Shown one piece after another: positions 20,036 through 32,238 of a stretch of DNA of 64,000 bases; within the stretch, counting starts at the first letter, position 1, and every line of letters starts with the position of its first letter. The DNA is from Onchidella celtica (lineage: Eukaryota > Mollusca > Gastropoda > Systellommatophora > Onchidiidae), in assembly GCA_963931925.1 (NCBI GenBank), contig OZ007581.1, positions 10,460,192-10,524,191 on the forward strand, in the 5' to 3' direction. Made by a program: the position numbers and the translations under genes. Below the pieces are notes generated by a model. It saw only the letters and a list, made by a program, of their open reading frames with translations. It was not told the origin of the DNA and did not search any database.

Positions 20036-21780
20036 AATAAAAATTAAAAAACAATTAGTAATTAGTTTCCTCGGTTTCGTCGACATCATAAACGTCTCAT
20101 TATAAAATATATATTAATTATTTTATACCTATACAATGTAATCTATAATATACATATTATATTATAATATATTTAGTATGTAGGCCTACATCAAACCTGA
20201 ATATCCAGAACATAATAAAACATCTTTTGATTCCTCTCACTTACTTTGTTTTACTGCAGCATCAAAATAAATGGACGCACACAAAATAGATAATCAGTAC
20301 ACAACTTTTGACCACAATGCACACTCTATCACGTTACGGTCCATTGTTTGCCCGCTGAATCTTAAACTTCGTTTTGTGAAGCCCGCTTTCCGCACAGCTG
20401 AGTAATTCGATGTTAAAACACTTTACGGCTTTAGTATTGTGATAAGGAGTTAGAATAAATCAGAGCTGTAAAACAGCTGGATAAGTGCCGTAACGTGTCT
20501 TAAGCAAGCGTTAAAGTGTGCATTTTATATACCACTTCTACATACTAAAAGATCTCCAGTTTTTTCACAAAATGAAGATAGAACAAAAAAGAACCACGGT
20601 CGCATTGTTTTACCTGTATTACTTTAAACGCCTGTCTTATCTTCTCTCAGGGGATTTTTATCCTTTACAAACGCCACAAATCTCTGCAGCTCAAATAATA
20701 TTTCTGTGTGATTTTTTTGTTTTTGTTTTTGCTTCTGTTTAGCAGTTGAAAACTGCTTGTTATTGCTAACATAACCAAGTCTAACATTTTTGGGTCATTA
20801 CCGTGGAAGTGGTAAAGTCACACGAAACTCAATGATCTCAGAGAATTAGACATAACACACAAGTTACGGGGATAATAATATCTGAGACAAACGACTTATC
20901 AAAAGCAATGCTTGACTTGTCCTTTCAGAAAACCACGCAAGTGCATGAGAGAAAAAAAACCAAAAACTATTCTCTCTAAACATAATTATTTCTTATCCAA
21001 AATTAATGTTTAAATAATATAAAAGTGCACTTGAAATACCGCACGCCCCGGAATGAACAGGAAAAATAGAAATCTTTCAAGGAGTTCATTATGCATAATA
21101 ATATTTGGCAGCAAAGAGTTCTCATTTGCAGCTGCCCTGATACACTTGCGCGGTTTCGTGATAGAGCCAAAAATGCGACATACCAGAATTTTTAAATCCA
21201 CGGGTTTTTTCATCACGTCCTCGGTACACGTAACTGGTCCGGTCTGCCGTCAGCTTGCATCTTGACAACGCCGCCAAATCTGGATAAAGCTTGTCTCACT
21301 TGCCACAACCAGATCTATCTAGGCCTATTACCGCTATCTTCTTCTCCAGCCTATTATAACTGAATTATCTTAAGTCTGTCGTACGATGATTCTCGCTGAA
21401 GGTCGATATCCTCCAGTCATTCCGATTTCCCCAGGAAGCAAATTCTAACAGAAACCAAACGTTCCCTTTCCAGAGCTTTTAAACCCTTTAGCCGCAAGAG
21501 ATCTATTTATAAAACGGCTTCGATTAAATTTGCATAGCCAACGGCTTGCACTGTTATACCACAAGACATCCTGTCACCCCTTCCCCCCTGCCCCTTCAGA
21601 ACCCCCACCCCTAACCGTAACTGGCGTAAACCGAGATCCCTCTTGAACGTAGTGCTTTTCTCTTTTCTCTTCTATTTTCTTAGCTTCTCTTACATTCTGT
21701 TGATATGAGCGTGTCCCAGTTTTCAATAGCTTTTTATTTTTTTTATGTTGACAATTTCGTGCACGCGTTTAATATTACGT
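20036..21780. other. long AT-rich unique stretch
   Basis: AT-rich sequence, including TATA-rich DNA near 20098-20175. Scattered short frames (20518-20742, 21053-21265) have no motifs. No repeat family recognised. Confidence 0.4.
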
Positions 21781-22870
21781 TACATCACTGCAGTTCTTGA
21801 CCTTTCTGAAACTTGACTTATGTGCTGAAAGAACATGGTGTAGTAATCGTATGATGCACTATCGTAGTTTCAACAGATGGAGGGATGATGAGTTTTGTCT
21901 TGGAAAGAGAGAAATTCTGTCTGTGCAAATTTTAAGATACTGCAACTTCAGTTCTTGCTTGTTCCAACTCCACTTTTTGCACGGAACAGAACTTCGACGT
22001 TATACGATTGTGACCTAAGTATTACGATACGGAGTTAGAATAAAATAGAACGTTGATTACAGTAGTTAAGTCTCCGCTCCGTCACACACCCCCCCCCCCA
22101 AAAACACTCTCGTATCTGGAATGACCCTTGTTCTTTGAGAAATACGCTGAAGGAACTTGGATTAGCAGTATCAAGCAATGATGTAGTTTGGCCTTACTGT
22201 TCGTTACAGTAGTTAGGTCTCGATCTCCCCCCCCCCCCCCCCAAAAAAAACATTCTGGTATCTTGAATTACTATACCTCTTGTTCTCTAAGAAACTGAAT
22301 AAATATGCTAAAGGAACCCTGGAGTAGTAGTATCATGCGATGACGTACCTTCGTCTGTATGATCCTTACAGTACGGTAGTTAGGTCCCACCCCATCCCCG
22401 CCCCCCCCCCCAAACCATAGCAAAAATATAAATTTTAAAAAAACCACTCCTATAATATCTGCAATTACTGTAGCTCTTGTTCTTTGACGAACCGAATAAT
22501 AATGATATGCTCTTGGTCCGTGTAGTAGTAGAATCAAGCAATGACGTCCTTTCACCTGCATGGTTCTTACAGTAGTAAGGTCTCCTTCCGACCAACAACA
22601 CCCCCCCCCCCGCCCTCCTCTAAACAACAACAACAACACAAACTCCTGTTACATCTGGGAATACTGTACGTACTTCTTTGAGAAACTGAAATGAACATTA
22701 TGAATAGATCCTCAAGAAAAAAATTGGGGTAGTCGTTTTGTAATAATAATAATAATAATAATGAATAGCATTTATATTGCGCATATTCCATTTTTAGTAG
22801 TATGCAGCATCGTAGTTTCGCCTGTATGGTCCTAACAATAGTTTGGTCTCCGTACTTCCTATTCACCCCC
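21781..22870 (+). repeat. diverged tandem array, ~150-260-bp units with C tracts
   Basis: Landmark CTTACAGTAGTTAGGTCTC recurs at about 22058, 22205, 22368, 22566 and 22830. Between landmarks come, in order, a C homopolymer (10-17 C), TATCTG.AATTACT, TTGTTCTTTGAGAAACTGAA, and GTAGTAGTATCA.GCAATGA. A diverged partial unit is at 21781-21880. The first four units carry the C tract at the same place. Confidence 0.82.
22739..22790 (-). mobile_element. retroposon 3' end with (ATT)n tail
   Basis: On the minus strand: GCGCAATATAAATGCTATTC followed by (ATT)n, a widespread LINE/SINE 3' terminus in marine invertebrates. It lies in the last unit of the 22-kb array and explains part of that unit's extra length. 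Confidence 0.6.
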
Positions 22871-23008
22871 CATTATATCTACGCAATGTCGTAGCCAGCG
22901 AATCTACGTGGGAACGATATCATTCCTATGTGCAAACGATGTCAATCCTACGCGTCATATTTCAGGGGGGTGCTGGCTGGGTCATTATAAAAAAGCAAAA
23001 TCATTAAA

Positions 23009-23040
23009 AGAGAGAGAGAGAGAGAGACAGAGAGAGAGAC

Positions 23041-23091
<51 letters not shown>

Positions 23092-23105
23092 GACAGAGAC
23101 ACAGA

Positions 23106-23136
<31 letters not shown>

Positions 23137-23137
23137 T
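23009..23137. repeat. (GA)n/GACA tract
   Basis: Purine-rich repeat. The overlapping frames are low-complexity. Confidence 0.9.
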
Positions 23138-23247
23138 ACCGAAGAGCTGCAGTTTGTCCAAATTGATTGTGTCCTTATTGTAATCTATCGTCAAACATTG
23201 CTGCAGAACACAAAATTTCATAATAATTCTCGGTCAAGTATCACAGA

Positions 23248-23446
23248 GTTCAAAGTTCAAAGTTTACTGTAGGCCTGAGGGCCAATTCAAAATAGATCTA
23301 TAAAAAAAAGAATCATGCAAACAACTTTGAAAACATTTTTAAAAAAATAACAACACCAACAACACACTGTCATTCACTCTTTCCGCTCCTTGCTGCCCAC
23401 TACAATTTACACACCTACTTACATTAGTATACAATAAAATACATCG
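23248..23446 (-). mobile_element. repeat Z, copy 2 with TTCAAAG tail
   Basis: Same block order as 19128-19312. The low-coordinate end carries GTTCAAAGTTCAAAG, a short tandem repeat that would be the 3' tail of a minus-strand retroposon. The parent element is not identified. Confidence 0.7.
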
Positions 23447-23744
23447 AAGTTTTAGTAACTTACACGTTCACTGTCCAGCTCCATTGTCGAACGATAAAGA
23501 GCTGCAAATCACAAAATACTAGAAATCGCTCTCTCATAAATCATACAAGAGGGAAGTTGGGAACTTTCAAACTTGAAAACATCAATTTTCTCAGCTTCAC
23601 ACGCCGGTGACGATGACTCTGTTTCTCCACCCCCCTGTGGGGTCTTCACAAAGAAGGATGCAGAAGGTTCTATGATGCCCGGACGGTATCCGGTAGAGAT
23701 TTCCGTTAATTTGCAACAAGAGCAAATTAATATTTGCAGGGGTA
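23447..23744. other. unique sequence
   Basis: No gene recognised. Frame 23573-23776 has no supporting signal. Confidence 0.4.
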
Positions 23745-24435
23745 TTTTTTGTCATATTGCTGTATGCCAAATTTAGCCGATTTTGAGGTTTTTGTCACGA
23801 AAGTGATTCTCTCACTCCTAATTTTATCATGTATAAGACAGTGTCATATGACTGTATTTTTCGTGGACATTTCCATGTAAGTTTCGATTTCGAAGCGTAC
23901 TGAAAGAAAAACAACAACAACAGATTTTACACTTCCAACTTTCAATCCCAATTTTCTCAAAGAGGCAAAAAATGCACGTCCAACAATATGGCAAATATCC
24001 GACCTGTCTGCACACCCCAGCGGTTTTTCGTGTGTGTGTGTTTTTTTTTTTTTTATCAAATGCCAAGTTGCAGTACAGTTTGAAAAATTGCACCCCCCCC
24101 CCCCCCGCCCTTCTTCGAAGTCTAGATAACAGAATTTGTCTTTCCAAGAAAAACCCGTCTCCCCGATCGACCTCTGTACATGCTCCTTCCGTCTCCATTC
24201 TCTGACAAAAATGGAGATCTTTTGTGTATGTAGCAGAAGAGGTTGCATAACGATTGCACGCTTTGACGCTTAACTTGTTGACAATGCATTGTGGGCACTT
24301 ACCAAGCTGTTTCACAGTTCCGGTTAATTCTAACCCCTTATCATAAATACTAAAGCCCGAAAAAGTTTCAATTTCTCAGTTGTGCGAGACGTGGAGGTGG
24401 AACAAACCAGAACTGAGGTGGAAAAATGTCTTCAA
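23745..24435 (+). repeat. dispersed repeat V, longest copy
   Basis: Carries both halves of V in one piece: the CGATTTTGAGGTTTTTGTCA block seen at 16.2 and 17.3 kb, then the TCTCCATTCTCTGA..ATGGAGATCTTTT hairpin and CACAGTTCCGGTTAATTCTA seen at 13.3 and 26.8 kb. About 690 bp, no intact coding region. About 15 C lie at 24092-24106. Confidence 0.75.
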
Positions 24436-24960
24436 CATCTTCAAATTTCCAGTGACAGAATTTCTGTCTTGCCAAGATAAAACTCTTCATCCCTTCCTAA
24501 TTTCAGTTTAGTCATGCGTTTTGCTTTGGTGTTTTTTTTTGTGTGGTTTTTTTAAAAATTTTATAATGTCCCTTGCAAACAAATTTCCCACCTATTATTC
24601 TTGGGACATTTGTGGCATTTAGTCATGCGTCCCAATACACATCACACCACCCCCCCCCCCCCAGAAAACACACCCCAATACATTATTGTCTCTCACAGCC
24701 CCACCCCACCCCCCTTTTTTAAACCTTCCTGGAAGGGCAAATCACGCATGATAAATTCAACCTGGATGGAACCAAGGCATTTTCTGGACCGACCCCCTCC
24801 TCTCTTCCCCCCCCCCTCCCCCCCCCCCACCTGCAAATTCTGGTGACGGGTGGAGGTGGGTGCGTTTGAGAGGTGGGGTGAGGGTGTGGGAGGGGAGGGC
24901 AGGGAAGACGAATCACGACTCGGTATTATCAGGGATTTAAAAAAAAAAAAGAAAAAAAAT
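24436..24960. other. C-rich and G-rich low-complexity stretch
   Basis: Several C runs (about 24647-24662, 24809-24829), then GGTGGG-type sequence and an A run near 24939-24958. No gene. Confidence 0.55.
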
Positions 24961-26035
24961 GTCAACAGCGCAGCAAAAGATGTAATTCATATCCCCGTCT
25001 CTAACTCACATTTAACCTGCTGCCATCATCATCGTTATGATAAAGGAAGTAAGGCCCTCCGTGTAATCGCAAAAGGCTTTTTAAACCGCTGATCCCTAAG
25101 TTCTACAAAATATCAGATTACGCATAGAAAGAGGTAAAGGTATGCGTGCATATAATTATTTCCCAAGGTCTCGATGTTCACTTTATCTTTAATACTTTCG
25201 TTGATATTGAGCCACAACTGAGCTGAACCAGAAGAAGATAGTCCGACATTTTCCTCAAAACGAGGCTGCCGCTAAACATAAAGTTTGGATCGGATCCCGA
25301 TGCCAAAACAATGACATCACAGTGTTCCCAGATTGGACGGAAAACGGAGGAATTGGAGCTAGTTTAAATAATGACAACAATAATAATGACAGCAACATCA
25401 ACAATAACCCAGCCGGCGTTCCGACGACAATCCGACGTAGGTTTGTGTTTGATTTACGTGGGATCCGTAGGCCTGCCGGAGGGGCTGCATCCCTACATCA
25501 AAGCGACGACAGTGCGACGTCATAAGCCACAAGTCTAAAAGTGGTAACAATGCCATTCCTACGTGCAAAACTTGCCCGCAAATCAACTCGTCTGAGTTCT
25601 GTAAGAATTGCTGGCTGGGAACAGATACATTTTGATCCCATTCTTTTTCTCAAAACATCGAGTTACGACAGTTTACCATGCTGCCCTCGAATAATAATTA
25701 TGTCCTGGTTTTCCACACCTGCTGAACAAACCGGTGTCAGTTCAACTTTTCAGCATAAAATATCGAAACCGAAACAACCAAAGACTGTCAACACCCCAAA
25801 CGTTTCGCGCTATAGAAAAGGAAGAGAGAAAAAACAAAACAAACGTACAGCTGCGTCAAACATACCCGGCCTGTACAGAACACAATGCCACTGGAACGAA
25901 GAAGCGAATGCCTCAACCAACACGTGAATAAACCACGTATTTTCCGAAAATGTCAGAATTTAGCTTCTGTTTGCACAAGCATACAAGGTATGGCACATAG
26001 TACAAGCTAACACACGCATGAACGTACATGAAAAG
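24961..26035. other. unique sequence
   Basis: About 1.1 kb without recognised repeats. Plus frame 25541-25927 (128 codons) is the longest complex frame here, but lacks recognisable motifs and splice support. Confidence 0.4.
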
Positions 26036-26275
26036 AAAAAGAGAGAGGGGTGGGAGAGAGAGAGAGAGAGAGACAGACAGAGAGAGTACGACGGACATAC
26101 AGGGGCAGAAAGAGGGGCACGAGGGACAGAAAAGTAAAGAAAGAGACAGAGAGAGAATGACAGAGATAAAAGGACAGAGAGAGGGACGAGAGAGAGAAAG
26201 AGGGAGAGAGAGAGAGAGAGAGAACGGCAGAGACAGAGGGACACGAAAGAGAGAGAGAAAGAGAGAGAGAGTTAC
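26036..26275. repeat. (GA)n-rich tract
   Basis: Purine-rich low-complexity sequence. Confidence 0.9.
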
Positions 26276-26760
26276 CCGGAAGAACTGATAACTGCTACAT
26301 GTGAATTCAAAAAAAAAAAGAAAAATCCACCAAGAAGAATTATCAGGTAGTCTAAAGCTAAACCAAGCATAAAATCAGGATATTTGCTTTGTTCCAACCG
26401 GGTAAGGATAAAAGGCAAGTAAAAATGCTCCATTCAGTGATATTCAATTGCTGCCTCACGAATTCGTGACGCAAAGGCGAGGAATTTCCAATTTCGCTGC
26501 ACAAATACCAAAATATAAAAAAAATAAAAATAAAAAAAGATATTAAAAACTAAAGCTGACCTCAGAATATACTGTCTGAAAAACCCACCACTTTCCAATT
26601 TCGCCTAACGAATTTAATGAAAACAAAACAAAACAAAAAATCTGCCGACTGAGCTTGGTTCCATTGATATCTGACCTCTCTTTTTTTATCGGATGAGCTG
26701 GATATCTGATTGTGGTTCTGTTTAACTCGAAGTGAAGAGCAAGTTCAAGTAGGAGTTGGA
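26276..26760. other. AT-rich unique sequence
   Basis: A-rich runs near 26307-26322 and 26516-26545. Nothing recognised. Confidence 0.4.
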
Positions 26761-27020
26761 TAGTGAAAATGGCGACCTTTGTTCTTGTTGGCCCCATCTC
26801 CATTTTCTGAAAAACTGGAGATCTTTTAGTATAAGAGGTATAACAAATGCCGCACTTAGGCACTTCTTTAAAACGCGCTGTGGCACTTATCATGCTGTTT
26901 GACAGTTCCGATTTATTCGAACTCTTTATCATAATACTAAAGCCGCAGGCGTTTAACGTCGTATTTCCCAGTTACGCAAAAAAATTGGAGTTGGAACAAA
27001 TTAATAGGAACTCTGGTCGC
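26761..27020 (+). repeat. dispersed repeat V (3' half) with unoccupied TTAA
   Basis: Matches 12.96-13.48 kb on both sides of the MITE there. At 26868-26871 it has a single TTAA followed by AACGCGCTGTGGCAC, exactly where the other copy holds TTAA-MITE-TTAA followed by AATGCACTGTGGCAC. Confidence 0.8.
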
Positions 27021-27440
27021 GAGCTGATGACAGGAAGCCAAATTTGTATATGGCTGTTATTGTTGGGTCAACTCTGAAATGAAGGAGATGATAATAAAGT
27101 GGACAATGCAACAAAAACATGACGTCAGTTCTGGAGAAACTCATAAGAAAGAAAATAGTGAGTACTATAGTCGTTGAGTTGAGTTTGGTCACATTGTCCT
27201 GGGAAGAGTTTGAGTTTGGGTTTTACGGCACGTCGGCACGATAACGGCCACTTTGCGTCCTTCACGGTCCATTTCCGTACACATTCTTTATTTATGTTTC
27301 GTATTCAGAGCTGCCAACTTTAACATAGAATTAAATACATTCCTATAAATTCTAACACATTGGTAAAATTTTAACAAAACACTGTTTTGTATAGATCTGG
27401 AAAAAGTTTTGTAAATTTTAATGTGAACAAAAGTTATTGA
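27021..27440. other. unique sequence with a W-like motif
   Basis: GCACGATAACGGCCAC at about 27235-27252 resembles the start of repeat W; the rest is not recognised. A perfect TGACGTCA is at 27120-27127. Confidence 0.45.
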
Positions 27441-27960
27441 ATCAAGTTGTAGATCTTAGCCTCTCTCAGAAGGGACAGGATGGATTGCGGATCCAAGCAA
27501 GACGACAGACAGAATACACCAAACGATAGGACTATAATTATCCACCTTCTTCCTCAGGCACTGATTGGTGGGCAGTTCTGGTAAGGTCTCTGGCTGAGGA
27601 AGCTGGTGAATAATTATGGTCTCTGAGTCTGAGCTTGGAGAAAGCGCGTCTTGTTGACAACGTCCATGTTGTGCTGTGAGGAAGCAAGACGATAGACAGA
27701 ATAGACCAGCATGGTAGGACACGAGGGAGGAGACCCGGCAGAAGGGCCCACCAGCCACTGCCTGAGGAAGATGGTGAAAAATTACAGTCTTTGAGTTTGG
27801 AGTTTGGAGTTCGGAGAGAGCACGTGGACACGATAACGGCCATATCGTGCTGTGCTAGGAAACGCAAGACGATAGACAGAATAGAACACGTAACAGAATG
27901 ATGGGACAGAAGAAGACCCCACCAGAAGCGTCCATAACCACCCACGAGTGTAGTCTTGAA
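27441..27960 (+). repeat. tandem array of repeat W, ~183-bp units
   Basis: Landmark GCAAGACGATAGACAGAATA (diverged in the first unit) recurs at about 27497, 27684 and 27864. Each unit also has an A-rich GAGTTTGGAG-type start, a GTCCATGTTGTGCTG-type block and CCTGAGGAAG. Single copies are at 36.6, 42.7 and 55.2 kb, with a short piece at 39.9 kb. Class unknown. Confidence 0.78.
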
Positions 27961-28014
27961 GAATAAAGACTTAAAACTACTTTGAATAACACCTTGGGTC
28001 TCGGGGTACTGCCT

Positions 28015-28148
28015 CTATCATGACAACATTAATTTTTTGCCGTATCAATCTGCAACAAGTGGATCACTTTGCCCCTGCCTAAATCATCACAACACTAAGT
28101 ATTGCTGTACCAACAACAAGTAGATCACTTTACCACTGTCACAACCAT
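28015..28148. repeat. diverged ~68-bp tandem duplication
   Basis: Two units share ATCAT.ACAACA, CCGTATCAA/CTGTACCAA, ACAAGT.GATCACTTT and CC.CTG.C. Confidence 0.6.
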
Positions 28149-28189
28149 TCTATATCATAACTTTAAACTTGCCGTTAGTTTTCACCGTT

Positions 28190-28357
28190 AACGATGCTCG
28201 AATCACCGCCCCCTCCTTACCTTCCCCTACTCCGATCTGCCTCTTCTCCCACTTACCCCCTCTCCGCTCTGCACACCTGGGCCGCTGTGCGGTTTTAAAT
28301 TCAGAGGCGGAGTCCAAAAGCTTGTAATGGAGGGGTTCACAAGAAGCCACGGTCTGC

Positions 28358-28403
<46 letters not shown>

Positions 28404-28520
28404 CTCTCCCTCTCTATCTCTCTCTCCTCTCCCTCTCTCTGCAAACATGGACCAATGTGGGCTTTGAATCCCGAGGCGAAGTCCAAATCCAAACGAGAGG
28501 TCAACTTTTTGGTTCCTTTC
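28190..28520. repeat. diverged duplication around a CT tract
   Basis: CTCTGCACACCTGGGCCGCT..TTCAGAGGCGGAGTCC (about 28265-28315) resembles CTCTGCAAACATGGACCAAT..TCCCGAGGCGAAGTCC (about 28435-28485). A (CT)n run at 28360-28440 lies between them. Confidence 0.6.
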
Positions 28521-28920
28521 GGGCACCTCCCACGCATACAACTACTGGCAAAGACCTCACGATAATAATCACATCTTGCACTGAAGCGACGAAATGTTTA
28601 ATAACGTAAAACAAATTTATCACCCCTGTCTTTCTACTTTCTTCTTTTAATCTGACACCCCTCAATAAGAGATAAATCTCCCTGTGTCAGATGTGCAGTT
28701 TACGTCCAAATCCCTCCGAACTACGGAGACTTTACAATTCCAAAGCTGCGTGAATTAACACAACAAACAAATAATGACAAGTTGATCCCCAGATCATTCC
28801 TGTTTACCCCAAGTCTTCTGGGATGTTCTACACCACTGGGTACCGAAAGTCAACAAAACTTGTATGAAATTGTTCACGATACATCACAGTCGTGACAGGA
28901 TGTGTGAAAGGTTAGCTGGC
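28521..28920. other. unique sequence
   Basis: Nothing recognised. Confidence 0.4.
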
Positions 28921-28924
28921 TGCG

Positions 28925-28985
28925 CACTGGTTCTCAACCTGGGCAAGTTTGAGTTGGGGAAAAAGGGGGAGGGGGGGGGGCAAAA
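28925..28985 (+). mobile_element. hAT-like terminus, G-rich interior
   Basis: CACTGGTTCTCAACCTGGGC followed by G-rich sequence. An inward-facing CAGTGGTTCTCAACC lies at about 30098-30112 on the minus strand, but the outer 8-bp flanks (TGGCTGCG, GGGTAACA) do not match, so the two ends probably belong to different elements. Confidence 0.5.
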
Positions 28986-29500
28986 ATGATGAAATGGGGG
29001 GGGGAGCTATAGGAAGAGGAAAACATAATAGAAGACGGCTTGGAGGTGGCAAAAACAGTGTAGCTATTGACTGGCTCAACAGCATGCGTAGATGGGTTTT
29101 ATGGACGGAATGAAAAGACCTCTCCCTGTTGCTGTTTCTACCAGTGCATTTCGATGGTGTCAGGCGCACACCGGCCGTCCAAAAATTTCATATTACTTTG
29201 TATCGTACCAATTTATGAAGCCTGGAATCCTGCATCATATATGTAAAAGTAGCTGTTACCATTATCCAGTAGAAATAATACTCAAAATAAGCATGTGATC
29301 AAACCGGCCAGGTCCATTTCCCATTAGTTTTAGCGGCAGTTTTTTGTTTCTCCTGTAAAATTTGCTTATTTCGACTTGGCTGGTTTGCGGGTGACACCAT
29401 CGATTTGCTCTCTGTTTTATAATGATTGATCAGCACGCCTGTAGTCATTAATAAGGCTTTTAAAAAAAAAAAAAAAAACTTAACATTGTAGTCTTGTCTT
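28986..29500. other. unique sequence
   Basis: No gene or repeat recognised. A run of about 17 A lies at 29462-29478, just upstream of SINE-2. Confidence 0.4.
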
Positions 29501-29725
29501 CTTGTGAAATTCAGAGAAAATATGAGGCGAATTAAAGTTGTAGGGCCCAGTTAGTGTTCAGAAAAGCAAAGCGGGAGTGAAAGGAAGAATACAGAGAGAA
29601 ATGATCAAGATGGGACTAGAACCCGCGACCTCTGCTACGGCACCCGTCGCCTTGCCAAGAAGAAAACAGATTTCTTATAATTAACCGTTCGGCTCCTCCG
29701 TCTTTCTATTTACTCCTTGTGAAAT
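29501..29725 (-). mobile_element. SINE family 2, full length with target duplication
   Basis: 205-bp minus-strand insertion (29511-29715) flanked by the perfect direct repeat CTTGTGAAAT at 29501-29510 and 29716-29725. The head, at the high end, is tRNA-like (class II, Ser/Leu-like): the complement carries GAGCCGAACGGTTAA and a B-box GCGGGTTCTAGTCCC. The tail carries CACTCCCGCTTTGCTTTTCT and ends TCATATTTTCTCTGAATT. Confidence 0.88.
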
Positions 29726-29759
29726 GTATCTCTATTAGAGTGCCGATTGAGGCGGTTTG

Positions 29760-30050
29760 TTGGAGGGGGAAAGAAGAAGAAGAGAGAGAGAGAGAGGGAG
29801 GGAGAGAGAGAGAGGGAGGGAGAGAGAGGATGAGAGAGAGAGAGAGGGAGGGGGAGAGAAAGAGAGAGAGAGGGAGGGGGAGAGAAAGGGGGGAAGAGGG
29901 AGGGAGAGAGAGGGGGAGAGAGAGATAGAGGAAGAGAGGGAGGGAGAGAGAGAGAGAGAGGGGGGAGGGAGGGGGAGAGAGAGGGGGAGAGAGAGATAGA
30001 GGAAGAGAGGGAGGGAGAAGGAGAGAGAGGGGGGAGAGGGAGGGGGATGA
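29760..30050. repeat. (GA)n/GGGA-rich tract
   Basis: Purine strand with GAGA and GGGAGG units and an internal near-duplication near 29905-30015 (AGAGATAGAGGAAGAGAGGG occurs twice). Confidence 0.9.
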
Positions 30051-30461
30051 AAGAAACTTAGGAACATAAGAGGGTGGAGGTGGGGCTGCCTGAATAAGGT
30101 TGAGAACCACTGGGGTAACAAAACCAGAGAACAGGTTAGGGGAGGGGGGGGGTGAGGAGGAGGTAAACACGTTCTCCAGCTCTTTATCTAGAACATAAAA
30201 TGGTGAAAGGAAAGAAAGAAAAAAACGCCTGGTGAAAGTCAGGATTAAAGAGCCACTTAAGTGTTGTGTACGACGTTTATCAGCGGGGGGGGGGGGGGGG
30301 GGGGTGTTCGGTTCTTATATTTTTTATATATATATATATATATTTTTTTTTTCCATTATTATTATTTTGAAGTGGCTTTAAAAAATATGTCCAACTTTTA
30401 TACTGGTCGGGGAATTTAACGGGATAATAGAACATTATACGCTATCGTGGTTAAATCTGGA
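30051..30461. other. hAT-like end, ~22-G tract and AT run
   Basis: The minus-strand hAT-like end lies at 30098-30112. About 22 consecutive G at 30283-30304 is the longest G run seen. (TA)n lies near 30325-30341. Confidence 0.6.
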
Positions 30462-31110
30462 TTGGATGGATGGACGGATGGTTGGATGAATACTTGGTTG
30501 GGTGGATGGATGGCGGATGCATAGATGCACAGATGGATGGATGGGTGGATAGATGCATAGAAAGATGGATGTGTGGATGGACGGATGCATTGATGGATGG
30601 ATAGGTGGGTGGATGGACGGATGCGTGGATGGGTGGGTGGATGGACGAGTGCATGGATGGATGGATGGACGGATGCATGGATGGATAGATGGATGGACGG
30701 ACGGATGGGTGGGTGGATGGATGGATGCATGGGTGGGTGGATGGACGGATGCATGGGTGGATGGATGGATGGATGCATGGGTGGATGGATGAATGGACGG
30801 ACGGATGCGTGGATGGGTGGGTGGATGGATGCATGGTTGGGTGGATGGACGGATGCATGGGTGGATGGATGGATGGATGCATGGGTGGATGGATGAATGG
30901 ACGGACGGATGCGTGGATGGGTGGGTGGATGGATGCATGGGTGGGTGGATGGATGGATGCATGGGTGGATGGATGGATGGACGGACGGATGCGTGGATGG
31001 GTGGGTGGATGGACGGATGCATGAATGGATGATGGGTGGATGGATAGATGGATGGATGGATGGATAGATGGGTGGATGGGTGAGCGGTAGGTGTCATGGT
31101 CAAACGGATG
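30462..31110. repeat. (GGAT)n-based satellite with higher-order structure
   Basis: GGATGGAT/GGTGGATGCATGG units. The block ACGGACGGATGCGTGGATGG recurs at 30797, 30901 and 30981 (spacings 104 and 80 bp), so longer units were copied within the array. Frames on both strands (HPSIHP or MDGWMDG repeats) are by-products. Confidence 0.92.
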
Positions 31111-32096
31111 GGTGAATGAATGGAAGTATATTATCAAGAACTAACTACGTGGCTAAATATTGTGTCTCCTAATGAAGTCAGTGCAATAAATCCATAGAAA
31201 CAAGATAATAACAGAGAAAAAAGCGGCTGTTTCATACAGATGTAAACTGATCCATTTTCCACCCAAACTAGACTGTCATTTCAACTGCAGTGATGCTCGT
31301 TCTCCGTCTCTCTCTCTCTGCGCTTGTCATCAACCCCCCCCCCCCCCAAACCAACAAGAAAAAGAAGAACGGTTCTTTAAAAGCATAATTATTATCTACC
31401 CAATTCTTTGTGGTTAAGTTTGTTCTTCCTCATTCTCTTTTCCCCTTTCCCTGACCATTTTCATCTTTTCTTTCTCTGAGCTGATAACAAGTAAGTTACG
31501 AATGTATTAAATTTGTACAGACCTGTGTCCCACCCCCCCCCCCTCCCCCCCGACTTACACTCTAGTAAGTGCGATACCATATTTGGAACATTTCACTCAG
31601 TGCCCAAAGTTGAACAATTTTTAATTTCTCAATGGGTTATTTTACTTTCAAGATAGACAGTATGGTCTTTATCTTTCTTTCCATTCATGTCAGATAAATT
31701 TGGTATATTTCAAAATTCCAGGATAAAACACTTTATGGCTTGGAATTAGAGGGTTAACAAGCGAAGTCCATGTTATCGCAGTTCGATCAGTGACCAATAA
31801 AAACTGTGTGGGAAATTTCCAGCAGAAGAGAAATTGTAAGATTTCAAGTGGAGGAAATACCTAGACAGTTCAATAAAAGTAAACACTTTGTGGGAAATAC
31901 AGAGTCGCTTTTATTCTTCTTATTCCTGATTTTGCATAAAAATTTCTGATAAGGTTCACACGTAATCCCTGTAGTTATACACGATTGACCCCGGGTTATC
32001 TTAGCAATGTTTGCGGGTTCAATGGAATTGAGCCTGGGTTAGTAAGAGGAGTTTGAGTTTGACTTTAAAGGCGCTTCGGCATAGACCAGACACTAT
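31111..32096. other. unique sequence with C runs
   Basis: C runs near 31333-31347 and 31532-31550. No gene recognised. GAGTTTGAGTTTGAC at about 32050 resembles the start of W. Confidence 0.4.
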
Positions 32097-32238
32097 TTGA
32101 TTGTTTGCCCTCCTGAAATGGATAAGCGGGGGTACCGCCCCCTCTGTCTCCCCCTTTCTGTGCTCCACTGTCTTGAACAAATCACTTATAATTTAAGACA
32201 AGGCGGAAAATGCCATTCTGGGTCAAGCACGTCTCTTC

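Noticed and set aside
28925-30112. Single 1.2-kb hAT element between two inward-facing ends
   Set aside because: Outer 8-bp flanks do not match and the interiors next to each end are unrelated.
30435-31137. 222- and 228-codon frames of HPSIHP repeats
   Set aside because: Translation of the GGAT satellite; open in several frames on both strands, as expected for a stop-poor repeat.
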